A stretch of 6,365 bases of DNA from Chthoniobacter flavus (GTDB lineage Bacteria > Verrucomicrobiota > Verrucomicrobiia > Chthoniobacterales > DYNR01): NCBI GenBank assembly GCA_020720945.1, contig DYNR01000138.1:1-6365 (forward strand), written 5' to 3'. The notes under the pieces are model-generated. The model saw nothing but the letters and a program-made list of their open reading frames with translations, was not told the DNA's origin and did not search any database. Positions 6,256 through 6,365 of the stretch are shown here, in pieces (position 1 is the stretch's first letter; every line of letters begins with the position of its first letter). The position numbers and the translations under genes were made by a program.

Positions 6256-6365
6256 TTTTTTGGGAAATCTCTGCGCTCGGGCAGATTTTCGATTCCGTGC
6301 AGAATAGCCATTGCCCGTGTTTGAAAGAGATTTTTGGATTTTGAGAAGCGGTCAAAAAGGATAAG
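6256..6365. other. Non-coding right edge, no gene seen
   Basis: After the HdeD-like stop there is no ATG on the plus strand, and the GTG frames close within about 16 codons. The final bases include AAAAAGGATAAG, which could be a leader of a gene beginning outside the window, but nothing here proves it. Confidence 0.5.
6265..6290 (+). terminator. Weak candidate intrinsic terminator
   Basis: CTGC (6271-6274) and GCAG (6281-6284) pair around GCTCGG. AAAT (6265-6268) and ATTT (6285-6288) extend the stem if a two-base CT bulge is allowed. Four T residues follow from 6286. It sits 10 bases after the HdeD-like stop, which is where a terminator would be expected, but the stem is short and the T tract is part of it. 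Confidence 0.25.

Noticed and set aside
5988..6311. 107-residue minus-strand frame starting 'MAILHGIENLPERRDF'
   Set aside because: The first residues look protein-like, but most of it is antisense to the HdeD-like gene, whose six hydrophobic segments are clear. It has no visible leader or motif.
1..6365. CRISPR array, tRNA or rRNA, insertion sequence, phage or defence genes
   Set aside because: No regularly spaced direct repeats, tRNA-like arms, transposase motifs or paired terminal repeats were seen on either strand.

Overview
The window carries six intact protein genes and little non-coding DNA. They form two divergent blocks that part at a 65-base spacer (4983-5047). The protein types suggest a Gram-negative-type bacterium. 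The WYL regulator, whose HTH follows a basic tail and reads like 'RPPL..ML.IHE.I.SGKYPN', together with a Prc protease carrying the long C-terminal region, looks most like Verrucomicrobiota (Opitutales or related). That is an impression from memory of family sequences, not a search result. The DNA is moderately GC-rich by eye, with many short A/T homopolymer runs, and I see no obvious sign of recent transfer.

The minus-strand block, in transcription order, is: a periplasmic tail-specific protease (Prc/CtpA type, peptidase family S41; 4982 to 2769); a HIT-family nucleotide hydrolase or phosphorylase (2772 to 2248), whose ATG overlaps the protease stop as ATGA; a glycosyltransferase-like protein of unknown substrate (2215 to 1049); and a WYL-domain transcriptional regulator (1028 to 6). 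Junctions of -4, 32 and 20 bases suggest a single operon. The functions do not form a known pathway. Protease and glycosyltransferase could both bear on the cell envelope, but that is only inference.

The plus-strand block is: a small metallo-beta-lactamase-fold hydrolase of the glyoxalase II/YcbL type (5048-5659), then, 32 bases on, a six-helix membrane protein of the HdeD/DUF308 family (5692-6255). The last 110 bases (6256-6365) have no gene; they hold a weak hairpin followed by T residues, and the start of whatever lies beyond the window.

The most notable non-coding signal is a 30-base imperfect inverted repeat (5000-5029) filling the middle of the divergent spacer. Its ends coincide with a plausible sigma70-type promoter for the protease operon, so it looks like an operator or a shared control site. 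A second notable point is that none of the six start codons has a recognisable Shine-Dalgarno sequence. I found no CRISPR array, RNA gene, insertion sequence, phage gene or defence system. Overall this is ordinary chromosomal DNA with a few points worth checking, not an evident new system.
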